Source: Hyphochytrium catenoides (taxonomy: Eukaryota > Sar > Hyphochytriomycetes > Hyphochytriales > Hyphochytriaceae). From it: DNA of 64,000 bases. The DNA lies in the NCBI GenBank assembly GCA_900088475.1, contig FLMG01003815.1, positions 46,304 to 110,303 of the forward strand, read 5' to 3'. The translations under genes and the position numbers were made by a program. Positions 39,619 through 53,213 of the stretch are shown here, one piece after another (within the stretch, counting starts at the first letter, position 1; the number at the start of each line of letters is the position of its first letter). The notes below the pieces were generated by a model. That model was not told the DNA's origin. It worked only from the letters and a program-made list of their open reading frames with translations, and made no database searches.

Positions 39619-42600
39619 GGTTCCAATGTAAATAGCTCACTCTCCCTGTCGAGGAGTGTGACGGCACTTTCAATGGCTTAGGGGTTTATGCAGAGACTGG
39701 GCAAAGCTTTGCTTGTACCCAAGGCAATGAAATGGCAATGCCGGCTGCACACAGAAGGCACCAAGTCTTCGGTTGGGGCAGAGCGGCGGCAGAGCAGTCG
39801 GAGAAGTTGCGGAGAGCGTCACTGCCGCAAAAGCTTAACGTTGACAATAATAACTGGCTGCCGCGACGTTAGGCCTAGATTTCCTATTGGATCTTAGCGT
39901 AGTAAGAAGCAGAGTTCCGTCCAATCTGCCGGCTATGAGCCTCTAACACACCATCCACAGGGCCAGGAAAGGGAAGGGGGGAGGCACGAGTGTTAGGCTT
40001 CAAAATGGTGGTTCGAGGTTGTTAGGCGGACGGGGGGATTTGAGATGTGAGTGTGTTTAGGGAGCTTTTGGAGTGTGGTGTGAGAGACGTATGATCTCTA
40101 GGGCCAGCACCTAGTGAGTAATCTAAGATACACTCCTAGGAAGACAGAGAGAGTGGAGAGAGGAAGGGAGAGAAAATTTTTGGAATTGACAGGTACAGAG
40201 TGAGAGAGAGAGTGAGAAGAAATGTTGTTCCCTTCGCCCAAGAGCTGAAAATGTACGATAGTTCACGGAAAGGCTGAGACAGAGTGTATGGCAAGGGGTC
40301 TAACAGCTGTCCAAAGGGTGGAAGAGAATCAGCGAGGTAGCCAGGATGTGGAAGAGGTTCAGACAGAGTGGCGGTGTGGGAGACAGAACAGGACAGAGAA
40401 GTTGAAGGGGAGCTGCATGTTGCCCAAAACTAACAAGAAAGGGCCCCAACACAGAAACAGAGGAGTTCCACCGCTGTGATAGTCTAACACGTGGAAGTAG
40501 TAATACCAACGGCCTTAACACTAACCCTTACCCTACACAATAATAGTTCTTTTTTTCTTATCCACAGTTGGCTCAAGAATTGAGAAACTTTCCGGGTCCC
40601 CTATCCTCACCTTTGAGACGTCACACACCTCAGTCACTGCCGCTATGATCTGAGACAGTGGATCAGGGGGAGCGCCTCATACCTAGCCGGCGAACTCTGC
40701 GTATCCTCACAAAGAAAGAACCATTTTAAAAGTCCGGAATGGGTTACGTCTCACCACCCTTTCTAAAGTACAGTCCTAGGTGAAGCTCTAATAAATAAGT
40801 CTCCCATTCCGAAATAAAACTGAGCAGCGCGACTGCTCAAGATGTGCTCTCACTTCGCGTGGCTGCTTATGATTGGCTCTTCGTTTCGTGCTTGTCTCTG
40901 GTGCGCCGGCACTCATAGAACTGCGTGCTTCTTTACAATCATAGTCTCACTGTCTTCTTCAGAGTCCGGAGCTTTGTCACCATGACCGTTGAGTCCGTCA
41001 CATATGCTCATGCCGATGAGTAGCTATCGTACAGCGCTGAATATGAGCGCTATTGGTTACCGCAGATGATTGCCATGAGTGCGGGACGTGCTCCATCTGT
41101 TTTTATGCAGACCCTCAGCGCAACTATGATCTCTTAAGTTGGAGTGCATCAGAGCTCCGAGAATATATTGACACAAAATGCGTCGGAGCTTTCTCATAGG
41201 TGTAGTTCACTTCTGCATCTTGTGACATGGATTGTCAGGACCGCGACATTACTTTTTTATTTTTTTATTGACGGCTGTATGGGTGGTGAGGCCTCCAGTG
41301 AGGTCACATTGACTTGCTCCATTGGGAAGCCCTGTCCCTTGCCCTCGCCCTTGTCTGCCCCTGCCCCTGTTCTAGGGGGCAGTGGTGATGGGATTGAGTC
41401 GTTTGCGTCCCGTATCTAATATCTCTTCTCTCCACCTATCGCTCCTTTCCGTCTTTTTGTCGTTTGAGCCTTTTACTAGTAGGACATGATGTTTTCTAGG
41501 GCTTCCCTTACCGATATTCCAATGTACGTCAAAAATTCTTCCGGGAGATCCTGCGCTGTGGAGGATCGTTGTTTTATCTCCTCAGCTTGGTGCTTCAGCT
41601 GTTATTGTGGGTCGGTCAGGAAGAGAAACGGCTCTGGTTGCTGCTTTGTTGTGGTGGTCATCGCGACCTTATAATATTTGGCGATCTCACCGGACGATGA
41701 AGAGGAGCTTGTGGTTATTAGGTCCAGGTCAGCTCTACAAGCGGATGACGGTCCAGCTCAGCTCTACAAGCGGAGACACTTGAGGAGGCATTCCTGAGCG
41801 AGTAGACTTTATTTATATCCCGTAGGGATCGCTGTTCTAGTCATTCCTCTATCTAAGTGTTGACAGAGCTGAAGATATTTCGCGGGTAGAGCTCTGAAGA
41901 CCTTGTCTCAATATTTGTAAGAGCTTTGCTAGGGTCACCAGCAACATAGGAAGCGAATCCATGGTAGCGACTACTAAGAATGTAGAGTTTGTTACAATAG
42001 GATGCCTCGAGGAACTATTTATCTGCAATCTTCTACAGAGACTCCCCTCCCGTTTGTGCGTACATGATGTAACGCCCAGAACCAGGTGTATGCAAAATCA
42101 TTCAGAATGTTCCCGAGCAAGAGGTGGATTGAGGCACAGTCAATGGCCATTGCGTTACAGTGATACAGTGATGAAGGGATCACAAATAAGAGCTGCATCT
42201 AAATCCTTATTCCCGACAAGCGCCCTTCTGATGTACAGTACGATACTGTATGGAACTTTGGTGCTGGCAGATGCTGCTGTTCAATTTCAAATGTTGGGCA
42301 GTTCGCGGGAAGCAGCGGAGTGTTCCTTTCTAGCAGGGCATCGGGTCACTTTGCCATGACACTTCTTCTCCTTCATCTCTCATCAACAAATGGCCGTCTC
42401 TTCTGTGCTGTCAGCCCTCGGCCGTTCTCAGTGAAGTGCATCGCATTCAGCTGACCATACGTAGATCTAAGGGCAGTTCAGCAGGGCTCTGCTTAGCCAT
42501 GGGCTATGGGGCCACGGTCTGCTGTATCCCTCGGAACGGGAGTAGCCTGCGTTTGATGGCTTCCGAACACTGCTTTATAGAGGGAGGTAGTGTCTGATTA

Positions 42601-42667
42601 GCCAGATTGTGCTGCTTCTGGCCTTCAGGCTTAAGGGAGGCTCAAGTGGAGCTTGACAGTGAAAAGG
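39619..42667. other. Long intergenic region, no gene seen
   Basis: About 3 kb between the divergent ARF and C2CD3 genes. No frame has recognisable similarity; the longest (41961-42359, plus) is compositionally ordinary and lacks splice-supported neighbours. The region contains GA-rich stretches (40140-40220) and a short tandem repeat (41721-41774). It may hold promoters, a non-coding RNA, or a gene I cannot recognise. Confidence 0.4.
41721..41774. repeat. Two-copy direct repeat, 29-bp period
   Basis: GGTCCAGGTCAGCTCTACAA (from 41721) is repeated from 41750 with one base changed (G to C). The shared stretch is 25 nt including the trailing GCGGA. It lies in the gene-poor region between ARF and C2CD3. 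Confidence 0.8.
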
Positions 42668-45600
42668 ATGAACTACCCTGATCCAAAGCACAACCAGGAG
42701 CTTAGTTTAGATGCTGACGAAGCAAAAGTCGAGATCGGATCCAGCATTCCACCACTAGTTGATGGCACACTGCGTGGCGAGGTGGAGCTGGCAGTTCCAC
42801 ACATTGAGCTGCTAGCTCAGGGTTCGTCCCAGGAACGACAAGATGGGATAGAGGTGAATGTGCCCACACACCGTCTCGCTTCTGCTTTCTGGCAGATCAG
42901 GCCCCCTTCCTTCCCCCCACCCCGGGACTCCCGGTTGCCTTCTTCTTTGCTGCTTCTAATCACCGTCGCTCAATCACTCTAGATTCGTGTTAGGTGGTGG
43001 GGCGAGGAGGGTGAAGGAAGAGCTTTCAGGCCCTTCGAGGTCTTTTGGAGTGGAGCGCCAAGGGTCGAAAGGGACGAATTGAAGGATGCAAAGCCCAATG
43101 TTATTCTGTATCCCTTCCGCTGCAGTTTAGAGAGGTTAAAAGCATACTTTAGGGATATGGTCAGTAAGAACTCGTTTTCAAAGAATAGTTCCTTGCCAAG
43201 CTGTGTGATTTTCTCTGAAGCTCATCAAAGGATCATCACTCTAGGGCCAACTTGTGCTTGAGGTCTTCAGCGCTGCAAGCAAGGAACTTCTCGGCACTGC
43301 GGCTCTGGATCTAACTGGCGCTCTTAAAGAAGAGAAGACGGATAACGCCCCTCAGCGTCTGCAGATAGTCAAAAGCATTCCCCTAGAGAGAGCACCGCAG
43401 ACAACGAAGCCACCTGGTATTGCTGCGCGTTCTTGGATGTCTTTCTTTCTTACTGCTCTTTTTGCTACTAACCTCACGGTTCGCCAGCTGTTTACAACGC
43501 CTATTTACATTCTCTGGATTGACCTGTAGTCTAATATGCACCCTAGTTCCCATTCTTGGCTCGCTTAGGGTCCACTTGCAGGTGAAAGTAGAGACTGACA
43601 GCGTCATACTCAGAGCCAATCACGAGTATCAAAATACAAGTGTATGCGCCAGTGAAACGTCAAATCCTACTCAAGGATTACGAAGAAGGAGCAGTAGGTC
43701 CAATGCAAGATCTAAGATAGCTCTTGACCAGCACGGAAAGGAAGGCGGAGGTCAGGTAGTCGCCAGCGACGAGGTGCAGGTGATGCAGCTCTCAGGTCGT
43801 CCCCTCAATGTTCTCTCTTCCTTTCAATTGAACGAACTACTGGCGAAGCACGACCTCAACAATACCCTACCGACGAGGCCGGGACCGGGACCATCGCTAT
43901 CCCCAGTCGTGGATGCTAATCCAACGAAGTCCTCCAGTAAACTCCCCATCCGGGTAAAGAACCCTGCTGTCGCATCCCTAGAATTTTCGGGCTGTTTAGC
44001 AAGAAGCGAATCCCTCGTATTGCCAAGTCTTTACGACCACTTTCAACCCTTTCATTGTTTCACCATCCTTTTGACCTTGCCTTTGGACCTTCATTCAATG
44101 AATTTTTTGGCGTTCTTAGCTTGGTCTCTTGTCTGCTCCACTGCAGACTAAAGGGCGCCCCACGGGGTCTAATGTACCAAAGCCCACAAGTAAAATCCCT
44201 TCCGGTGCTCCGAGGAAAGGGGTTGATCAAAGGAATATAGACAAGCCGTCGGACGGGATCAAGAGGCATACCACGTCTTCGCATGCGCCTCCTAATTCCT
44301 CGTTTGCTATCCAAAGACAGAGGAGAGGGATCACCAATGTGACGGAGCATACTCCACTTCTGGGCTATGACACGGCTGAAAGCCGCTCCGTTTTTAGCCA
44401 AGGTAAGAGACATACCTGTGCTACGTTCCAAACTTCCGTCCCCTCGTTCCATGTCCTTATAAGGGAGTGGGTCGCCAAGCCTACGCCAGACTCAATGCAG
44501 TTTCCTTCTTTCTTTATAACGCCTTCCGTTTGCCACGTCGGCCATCTTGACGATGATCAGATTGCTGAAGTTACCCTTAGGTCTCCAGGTGACCCCAGAA
44601 GTAGTGAGCCAAAGGTTGAGGGAAGCGCTGGAGCGAGCGGCAAAGCTTCAAGGCCAGATGGAAAAGGAGATCCAAAGAGGACCAAAATATCAAGAAGAGG
44701 AGGACTCTCTCGACCCTGACGCTCTTCTGTTTGGTAGCTCACCAGGGAGTGAGGAGGAGGTGTGCTGCTCAAGCGCTGTTATATTTTCAAGTTGATGATT
44801 CTGTCTAACTCTGCTTCTCCTTCTATTTCTTCAAGGCTGATCTGCGCGCCATACTTCTCCGCACAACTGCGGTAGACAGCACCAGCGATGAAGCCTCAGA
44901 ATTTGAGGATGAGTACTTAGACAGCCTCATTGCAGGGGGAGATCCACCACCTCATAAAAACACTCTTTGTAGTCCTCCAGGCTCGCTGCCTTCCTCTTTG
45001 ACCACACCGGCCAGTAAGCTACTCGAATCTAAAAGACGAGTAGTTCTTCGGATACACGAGCTGCAACTGCTAGAGCCATGGTTCAACTATGTTCGCGGAA
45101 ACGGACGATTTAGCCGACGAGAAAAGCAGATTGAGGTCATCCTGCAATACTCTCTCCCTCCCGTAAAGCCTGGTGCTCAAAAGGGCGACATCGTTCGTCT
45201 TCCTATATCTCTGCCATTAATTAATACATCCATGAAGACACAGGCAGTTCATCTGCACCATGAACACACTCTAGAGGCTGATTTTGAAGATAATGCAGTC
45301 AGGGAAGCATGGGCAAACGGTTTTGTGATCTTCAAGTTACTCCGAAAGACTACCAAGAGGTAAGAAGAGCAATGTTAAAGATGTCTTTCTGAAAGGTGAC
45401 TTGAAGAGAGATAGAGTTAACGGTTTGCCTTACTTTAGGAAAAGTTCTGGCGTCCAAATCCAGAGCCGCAGAAGTGTCCACGAAAAAGAAACTTTGGAGA
45501 ATCTCGGAGAGGGGAAGCTTCCCTTATCGACTTTTATGGAGGAGGGTTCTCTCCCGGACTTGTCATGTTCCCTCTTCCTTCACCCAGACGCCAGGCAGAA

Positions 45601-48600
45601 AGTCTCCATAGCACGATCATTGACTGTCAGGCTTTCTGTTGGTTTCTCCAGGGCAGAAAAGGAGGGAGAAGCTGCCATGGACGTAGTTGCAACAGCCGCA
45701 AGTTCAGAAAGGGAAGAACTGACCACCATGCAAAAGGATCCTAGTCTCACACTCAATTCATTCGCCGTTAACTCTTCGGGGCCAGCATATCAGTTTATCC
45801 TAGAGGTCAACGCAGTAAAGATCTCAGTCAAGAATCTTGGAGCCACCATGGGTCCTCGACGACTCCTCCAGTCTATTTTCCTGAAGCATATGGGCCTCTT
45901 TGACAAGCCAGGCAGCACTGTTGCAACTCTAAACAAGCCTGTATGCTACGTTGGGGAGGATACAGCCCTGGCAGAAGCAAAGCATTCATTCTTTGCACCT
46001 ATTATGCCCCTAATTGGACCACAAATGGAAATACTGGCCCGCCAGATTCTCATCATTGAGGTCTGGGGAGAGTTTGGTCGCCGGGCAGGGCAATCTGCAG
46101 CACCTGGTAGGGCACTGAGTGATGCCTCTCGAAGCAGGATAAGGCATGCTCCCAGGGCACTGCATTCTAGCAGCTCTCATACGCAAGAATCGACAGAAGG
46201 GAGAGAATTTTTCATAGAACGTAAACGGGACATCTCTGAGCATCTACCCCTTGCTCCTGTATTACTGGGCCTGTGCAAGGTTGCTCTTCAACCCATGGTA
46301 GCCCATCTCGCGCTAACCCCTGTCGAGGGCTCTACATCAGGTGTTTGGGAGTTTTCCGAGGCCAGTATGCCCATATCTGACCCTTTCAGCGGTCAGGTCA
46401 CCGGACAGCTCGAGATCTACTGTGCAGCCGGACCGCCATCGGAGGTATTCAGGCTGCAAGGTAGGAGGAAAGCTCAAAAGATCATTGCAAGAGCAGTTCG
46501 CTCTTGGAAGCGAAAGGTGGAATATGCCGTCAGCAGACCCTCCAACGATATCGGCAAGTCACTCGAAACTGGGCTAACGGAGGACCAACCAGGGGGAGAA
46601 GCTAGACAAACGGAGGACCAACCAGCGGCAACAAGAATCACGTCCCATGATAATGCCCAGCAGACGGATGCGAATCTGCCGCATAGTCCCATTAGAGACA
46701 TTACGCGTCCTGCTTCCAACCAAGGAAATATTGTTCATGAGTTCCGCTTCTGCGTGAAGGGAAGGTGCCCTCTTACCATGTCTACAACCCAGATGCATGA
46801 CGGGGCGGCTGCGAGTCCAATGGACTTCAAGGGCTGTGAGGCTCGATTCAGCTCCTCCTTAGATGGCTTGGATGCGATGAGAGAAGGTTACCCAGAGCTT
46901 GTGGCCAGCGATCCTAGTCCGCCGTCGTCCCTTATCCTCTGGTGGGACGCGAGGAACCCCCTCAAGAACACTTACGCAACTAACATCATTCGGACTAGGG
47001 AGCATGGCTATCCCGCGCTTGTCAGGTATTTACAAACGAAAGATTCTCGGGCCACATGGTTTGCTCCAAGTGCAAGCGCCTGTCCCCCCCTATTAGTATC
47101 TTGTTCTGTTAGGGTTGCAAGTGTGCATTTCCAAAGCACCGATGGGCATGTACCCGTACAATGCAACCTTCCATGTGCTGAAAGTCTTACATTTCTCCCT
47201 TGATCCGCTTTTCTCAAAGGTGGTTGCAGCAGATCCCTAACGACGTATTGGAACTGGAGCTTTGGGGCCAATCAGATGCCTCTTGCGCACAACTTGTAGC
47301 GAAGGGCTACCTTGATCTCCTGCGAATGATAGAATTGGCCAAGGAGGGTTCTGGCTGTTGTCGACTAGTTGAGGTCCCCTTGATCTTATTAGGTCCGCAG
47401 TCGGATAGTGCCGCGCCATTGCTACATCTAGAGGTAGCTTACACCCAAAAGACGCCAGGAGGTAGGATATTGCACCGCTTTGCACTATTCTTTGCTGCCA
47501 TCTTCCCAAATCGTCATCCTACCCTCAAGCATCCATGATGGTCCCATTGCCTTGTGTCTATTACTCTCTTGATTCGCTTATCTGTCTACTCCACGTAGGC
47601 TCGTAGGTTTATGAGAATCATGCTTGCTCTTTCCACTTGCCAGTGGTCTCTCCGGACTCACATAAGGTTTAGGTAGAATTATCCGGTAGTCTCACCTTAG
47701 ACACCGCGCTGTCATTGTAGGCCAAGGGATGGAAAGAAAGGCGGCAAAGGAGCTTGGTGCCAGAAGAACGTCAACCATCACGTCCATCGACCGTGTCCTA
47801 CCAGCCAAAAAGCAGATCTGTATAAACATTGGCAGAGTCTCCTCTTCTCTTCTCTCCCTTAGGGCTCTTCTCCTACGCCTAGGCAGGTGTTCATGCAAAG
47901 ATAGAGTGAGAGGGAGTCTTGCGAAGGGCCTTTGCCTCTCTGTTACAGGCATACTACACATTCCGGAAGGCCAGCGGTACGTGCGCCTTGCAAGTCTTTG
48001 GTTCTTTCCCCTGCCCTTAACCTGTTGGTTTCTCGATGCATTCTTTGGCTACCACTTAAAATCTTGGGTTTGGCGGCAAGACTTTTAGTAGCCGATATTT
48101 GGCTTTGCACAGCGAGCGTCTAGGATTAGCGTTGCGTTCCCCCTCTGAAGGGGGTTCAACTATTCCCCTAGCTCTTTTCTAACTCATGCTTTTTTCTCCC
48201 CTTAAGCTCGTCCATATAGAACATAAGCTTATTGTCTCTAACTCTGTCCGCTTTAAATATTCGACACCGCTTAGGTTCATATCTACGTCCATATCAGCTC
48301 CTTCTTATTCGCCGACCTTCTTCGAAGAGTTCCGTTTGCCCGTGAGTGTCACCGCAGACCTAGTGGAGTCCCTGCGCTCTCAACCTCTACAATTGCAGCT
48401 TTGGCTGCATGCCAAGGAGGAGAGAGGTGGAAGGGCTGAAGCCTCCCCGTTACAGCTCCCTGTCAACTGCCAGGAGCACCAGATCGAGGGCAGATGGCTT
48501 CTTGGTGAGATGGAGCTTCCCCTATCCGGCCTTCTCGACAATCCGGAGGGCGTTGCGGGCTCCTTCGCTTACCATGCCCCCGAGTCGCCTTCACAGGTTT

Positions 48601-51600
48601 GGGGGGAAGTTGAAGTAGCAGTGTATTTGGACCATAGCCTCCACCCTTCTTCTCCCCCATTGTCTCCTTCTACTTCTATTAGTTCTACTGGTTGCCCGGA
48701 GTCATTGCGTTGCCCGACACCGGAACGCGCAGTGATGATGGTGAATACCTCACCATCAGACACTGAAGAGCGTATTTGTCAATTGGGTGGAGACCTCCAA
48801 TGGTCACATCTAACGGATATAAGAGCTGAGATTGCGCAAGTAAGTGAGTCCCTAAGCAGCAGCAATGCTGAAGCTCCTGCTTCCCATCAAATGGGATCAG
48901 ACAAGTCCGAGCATGAAAACAGCGCCGGCCTCGCAGGAGACTGCGTGATTCTGGTAGGTCGCACCAAGCTCCAGTAGCTCCCTTTACGCTTGAGTGATTG
49001 CAATCTCTGCATCCTGCATTGACTCCTGCCTTTTGCTCTTGATGGCCTTATCTATGCTTTTTATTAGGTATCGATTGATCAGGCGTTACATCTAACCTGT
49101 TTTCGGGGAATAAGTAATATGGCGGGCAATAAAGGGGTCTTCGCCCGGTACCAACTACACCCTAAGTTGGAAGAGGCGGTAGGTGCATCTCCTCTCAACG
49201 CACACTCTTTTGCTCTCATGGGAATCTTCGGAAGTCCCTTTGCTCCATCTACTGAGCAAGGGCGTTGCCATCTTGAGCCACTGATCCGAATGTGGAGCCT
49301 TGGCCTTACTGACAATAGAACCGGTCCCGCTCCAAGTCGCCTTACGATAACTTTCTTTTTTGCAGGAGACATCGGTCCTTCAATCTCCAGCGCCCCAGTG
49401 GAGCCATAAACGAAAACTTTGCGTGCCAAGAGAGCTCCTGAATGAGATATGCGAAGGAAGTCTCAGGATCAGCGTGTGGCAGAAACGTTCTACCTTCCTT
49501 CATAGTCTACATGAGACAGAGGCGGATGAATCGCTGCATCTACCTCTGTGGGATGAAGACCAATTGCTGGGCATCGCTTTCGTTGACCTCACTCCTTTGC
49601 GGTACCCTGGGATGCCAGGAGTCTCCGGTTGGTACCATATCTATGACCGGAATGAGCTTTCCCAGGTATGTTTACTATGTGGACAAGTGAGGCTGCGAGT
49701 AGAGTGAGAGTGCCCACCAAAAGTGGGCGACGACAAAAGAATGGACGAAGAGAGTCAGAGGAAAGTCGATACCGATATCTCTTTAGATATAGCTTGCTAA
49801 CACAGCTACTTCGCCTCCTTTGCTTCATCTCGCGTAGGGCCAAATAAAAGTAAGCGTCGGATTGCTCACATCAGAGGACGACCAGAAAACGGTGGCGGAA
49901 GATGATTCGGGATCTATGGACAATACCGTTTCCTCTTTTCCATCGTCAATGGGCGACGAGGTCAACCTCTTTGCCGATGATTTCCAACAAGACAAGTTAC
50001 ACGAGTTGAAGAGGAGTGAGGCTGAGAAATCTTGCGATACGACCCTGACCTCCTCTTCTTCCCCTACTGAAGGCGAGATCGAAGACTCTCCGTTCCTCTT
50101 GATAATGCATTCTCTCGACGCTGTGACTTTAAGACTGAAACAGCTACTAGAGCCTGACTCTGCGGCAGGGCAGGAAGACAGAGACGAAGGCGTAGTGAAT
50201 GGCGAAAGGGAAACAGGCAAGGACGGAAGTGTGGAACCAGAATCTACACTCAACTTGACATCCCCGTCAGAGAATGCTAGTCCTTCCTATGCAGATGCGC
50301 AGCCTAGTTATGTAGCTCGGTTAGGCGTGGAGCAAGAAGATGATATGAAGCAGGGAGGGCACTCACCGAGGACGTCAGGAATACAATCCACGCAGGAGGA
50401 GGAAGTTATTGACGAGGTTAAAGAGCAATCGTTGGGAGAGGGATCAAAAGACGGTGAGGATGAGGGTAAGCTTCTACAAGTTAGGGCCGTGCAGACGCTT
50501 CCCTTACACGGCCCATTGCCCGACAATAACTGCACCGCCGCAACGGTGTCGACTCTACAGTCCTCCGGCACCATCAAGAGTCCAGTCTTAGAGGTTGACA
50601 TGGGTGCCCTTTCTCAATCGGTAGCTCTCGTCGGCTACTATAATCACGAACAGGTGGTTCTGGCAGAGGTAGCGACAGAGCAAAAGGAGCAGCAGGGGAG
50701 CATGGAGCAAGTTGAGAGCGAGCCTGTAAGGACACAGGAGACAGCAGAATCTATGGGGTCGCAGGCAAAGGACGAAGACGGCGAGTTATCTGTTAATGAG
50801 GAGGTCCTTCCCTTTACCACTGAAAGACACGGGATGTGCGATGAAGATGGAGAGGAGTCACGACGTCTGATTCAACCAAGGCATCCCGCCAGCGCTACAG
50901 GCGAGACCGAACCTACGGAAGAGGATATAGACGTAGTGAACAATGTCACCGTCCTTCCTCGCGATAAAGGAGAACACATTGCGGAGAAATTGGACCTATC
51001 AGTCACTCCAATTGAGCCAAACGGTCAAGAAAGCTCCCTTGCACATCAAGTCCCTCCTCTTCCTTTCTCCACCAGTCCGTGCGCTAGCACTTCTCTCGTC
51101 AAAGGAGTAGAACCTCTCCGATTGTCGAGTGAGAAAGCAACACAGACAGAGAACGAAGATTCGGTCAGTAAAACGAGCTTGACAGCTGACAAAGTAGAAG
51201 AGTCGTTGGAGTTAGATCGGCCTCTAAAAGTGAGCCAAGCAGTTGACACCTCCGACCTTATGTACGAGGATGCGAAGATAAGCGAACAAGAGCTGGAATA
51301 TGAATGCGCGGCAGACGAGGAAGAGGGAAGAGAGCAAGAACCAAAAGCCAAAGAAGAGCCAAGGCGTTCAGATAAGTGCGAACTGCTACCAAATCCCAGG
51401 AATCCATATACCAGCTCTATGGCGATCAGTTCGATACAACTTCGGGCTACGTTCCCCCCCGATAGCTCTCTTCGTCCGGAGAGCCCGAAAGTAATGGAAA
51501 GATGCCTTACTTCCCTACCCCTAGAAGGCCTCTGTGACATTGTCGGAACTTCCCCCTCCCGGGTCCGCGGCCCTCCGCTCGCTGAGTACCTCTCTGCGAT

Positions 51601-52105
51601 GGAGGTCTCATATAGAACACCGAGACTTCCCTCCTTTCAAGACCGACAACGAGGACTCGAAGAAAAGCAACCAAGTCATGCTAGCGCTTCAGCTTTCTCC
51701 TTGAAGACAGACGAATGGGGGTTTCCACAGATGGCAGAGGCCAAGAAGAGCGACCGGCTCCAGGAAGAAAGGAAAAGGGATGCAGACTTCAGAGTCCCCT
51801 TCGGGGCAGAGAGGTCAGCAATCCAACAAAGCCCTGCGTCACAATCTGAAGGATCCTCTGTCGAAGATGAATGGCTGAAACACCTTAGACAGCTGTCTTC
51901 TCCCTCCTCGTCCTCTCCCTCCGTCCCAATCTCTTCCTCGTCAAGCCCCAACAGTGACGGGCAAACCTCTGCACCCGGCTCTGCACGAGATGCTCAATCA
52001 CGACCTCGACAGTTCGACAAAGAGAGCGAACGAATTGCAAGGATTATGCGAGGCAGCCTTCAATTCTTTGAAAATGACAGCGACTCTAGCGATGACGAGG
52101 ATTAA
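42668..52105 (+). CDS. C2CD3: C2 domain-containing centriolar protein (C2CD3-like)
   Basis: In animals C2CD3 sits at the distal end of centrioles and is needed for appendages and ciliogenesis. From ATG 42668 the N-terminal domain reads IGSSIPPLVDGTLRGEV, then after a phase-0 intron IRVRWWGEEGEGRAFRPFEV, CSLERLKAYFRDM and GQLVLEVFSAASKELLG, closely matching the C2CD3 N-terminal pattern. A disordered linker and helices follow (to about 45000). Then come several C2 domains: 45000-46450, 46740-47500, 47700-48650 and 49380-49890, the last with SGWYHIYDRNELSQ joining GQIKVSVGLL. An IQ-like helix (KAQKIIARAVRSWKRKV) is near 46470. One large acidic, Ser/Glu-rich final exon (49850-52105) ends SDSSDDED and TAA. 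Many internal exon borders are approximate. Confidence 0.8.
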
Positions 52106-53213
52106 TCCTGTGAAGGGGAACTATTTACTTATACCAGGAGCATTTCCTCTCTGTGTTTCACAGAGACGATAGACCGCCAAGAAGGTGAGAGCACCAGGAG
52201 AATGAGACGCCAAGGAAAGCGGTGCGCAGAAGCCCATCATATGAACCATTCTCACGTACCATAGCCATTCTTTGTACAATAATAGAGTGTACTTTATTTG
52301 CTCTTGCGCTATCAAAGCCCATGTATCTTCATGTCCCTTCTCCCCCTCGTGGCAGCTTCTTTGGGCGAGGGATCTGGGTAATGAAGCGGTAGACGAGGAT
52401 CTGCCATTAGCGAGCGGCTAAAGCAACAGAAATTACTTCGCTAGCTAAGTGGCGGAAGCAAAGTTATTAAAAGGCGTCAAGGATCCATCCTCATATGATA
52501 CATAGTGAGCTCATATAATGGGTGACTAGCGAGATCATCTGCTCTGTAACCTCTGCTCTTCATTCACGACATGTGCAGCTTCTTAGGGCCGTTCTCTTAA
52601 CACTTTTGGGGGTAGCACGGGGTAGCATGCTACCAACGTGCAGACATATCGCTTCCCTCGCCGCATCGGATAGACCGCTGCCTCCTGCTTGGCTGACAAG
52701 CTCTCTCAAAATCTCACACAGGCACTATTTGTTGAGCTTTATCATCAGAAAAAATCTTCTTTCCAACTTCGTCATGCCCTCCAAACGCAATCTCTGCTAT
52801 ATGATTATCGTCTGGTGATTATCGTAATAAACTAGTGGTTGATCTCTCCGGTTCTGATGCCTTCAGAAAGTGCTTGACATCGCTTCAGATCTTTCAGAAG
52901 CTGGAAGTCCTGCTCCGTTCTCTGTGCTTTTCCCAGCAAAGGCGAGCAAGCTTCCTCCTTCCTCATTCCTCCTTCACGCCGGCTCGGCGACTGCGTGATC
53001 CCCAGAGGCGCAGCAGGGGATTCAGGCGACATTGTGGCTTATATAGTAGTGAGTTTATGAGGCTGATGATGGAGAAGCACAAGGAAGACAGGATGGTAGG
53101 GATCAGTTGCTATACGCGCCTGATGGATCCCAGCATCAAAGCGTATCACTTGCCGAGGTAGGCAAGGCATTGCCAGTGAAATATAGAGAGCCTGACGGAC
53201 ACGTGGGACTGCC
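52106..53213. other. Intergenic region between C2CD3 and NRDE2
   Basis: About 1.1 kb. A minus-strand frame at 53032-52832 (MSPESPAAPLGITQSPSRRE, ending TGEINH) and an overlapping plus-strand frame are both open. Neither shows a domain, so no gene is called. Confidence 0.35.

Noticed and set aside
41961..42359. 132-codon plus-strand frame in the ARF-C2CD3 gap
   Set aside because: No domain, ordinary composition and no splice partners. This length is expected by chance in 3 kb.
50308..51951. Minus-strand Ser-rich frames inside C2CD3
   Set aside because: Antisense shadows of the Glu/Ser-rich final C2CD3 exon.
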